A DNA stretch of 30,449 nt, from the NCBI GenBank assembly GCA_002751075.1, contig NAOQ01000240.1, forward strand, positions 9,443 through 39,891, given 5' to 3'. The position numbers and the translations under genes are program-made. Below the pieces are notes generated by a model that saw only the letters and a list, made by a program, of their open reading frames with translations, did no database searches and was not told where the DNA came from. Within the stretch, counting starts at the first letter, position 1. Every line of letters starts with the position of its first letter. Positions 30,380 through 30,449 of this stretch are shown here, one piece after another. The stretch comes from Ichthyophonus hoferi (lineage: Eukaryota > Opisthokonta > Ichthyosporea > Ichthyophonida > Ichthyophonidae).

Positions 30380-30449
<70 letters not shown>
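30378..30449 (+). repeat. (TAA)n microsatellite at the right edge
   Basis: A pure AATAAT run extends to the end of the window. A shorter, interrupted run of the same motif is present at the left edge (27-55). Confidence 0.95.

Overview
The window is nuclear DNA from an AT-rich animal-like eukaryote. It shows GT-AG introns of a few hundred bases, dense (CATA)n, (AT)n, (CT)n and (TAA)n microsatellites, and exons of two deeply conserved genes recognisable from sequence alone: WASHC5/strumpellin at the left edge (minus strand) and CABIN1 at the right edge (plus strand). A compact, AT-rich genome carrying both genes suggests an early-branching animal; a sponge would fit, but the lineage is not settled by what can be read here.

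Layout. 1-2300: the 5' end of a WASHC5 homologue on the minus strand, with candidate extra 5' exons, starting from what looks like a divergent promoter containing a (CT)n tract. 2462-5161: a four-exon bZIP transcription factor on the plus strand. 5162-11300: no convincing intact gene; this is a store of decayed interspersed repeats. Three families (called R1, R2 and R3 here) occur two or three times each in the window, along with several degenerate tandem repeats. 11300-22946: the main feature, a tandem pair of intronless, full-length genes of 990 and 988 codons with long homologous upstream regions. 22947-27700: mostly non-coding, with a near-perfect 70-bp inverted repeat and another copy of R1 and R2. 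28009-30133: the first exons of a CABIN1 homologue.

The tandem pair encodes secreted, type I membrane glycoproteins of a kind I do not recognise as a named family. In order they have a signal peptide, an N-terminal domain whose first ~60 residues resemble the start of a right-handed beta-helix, a second part with ZP-N-like features, a Pro-rich hinge, a ~320-residue Cys-rich stalk of about five 60-residue units built from 8-residue C-x4-C-x2 sub-repeats, a membrane-proximal domain with a ZP-C-like layout, a tetra/penta-Arg furin-type site, one membrane segment rich in Cys, and a ~55-residue tail ending in a conserved S-G-[I/M]. The two copies share a promoter block and the first ~47 codons at much higher identity than the rest, pointing to purifying selection or gene conversion.

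A 530-base run of N just upstream of the first of these genes is flanked by an exact 153-base duplicate. Comparison with the second gene's promoter indicates that the gap and duplicate are an assembly artefact.
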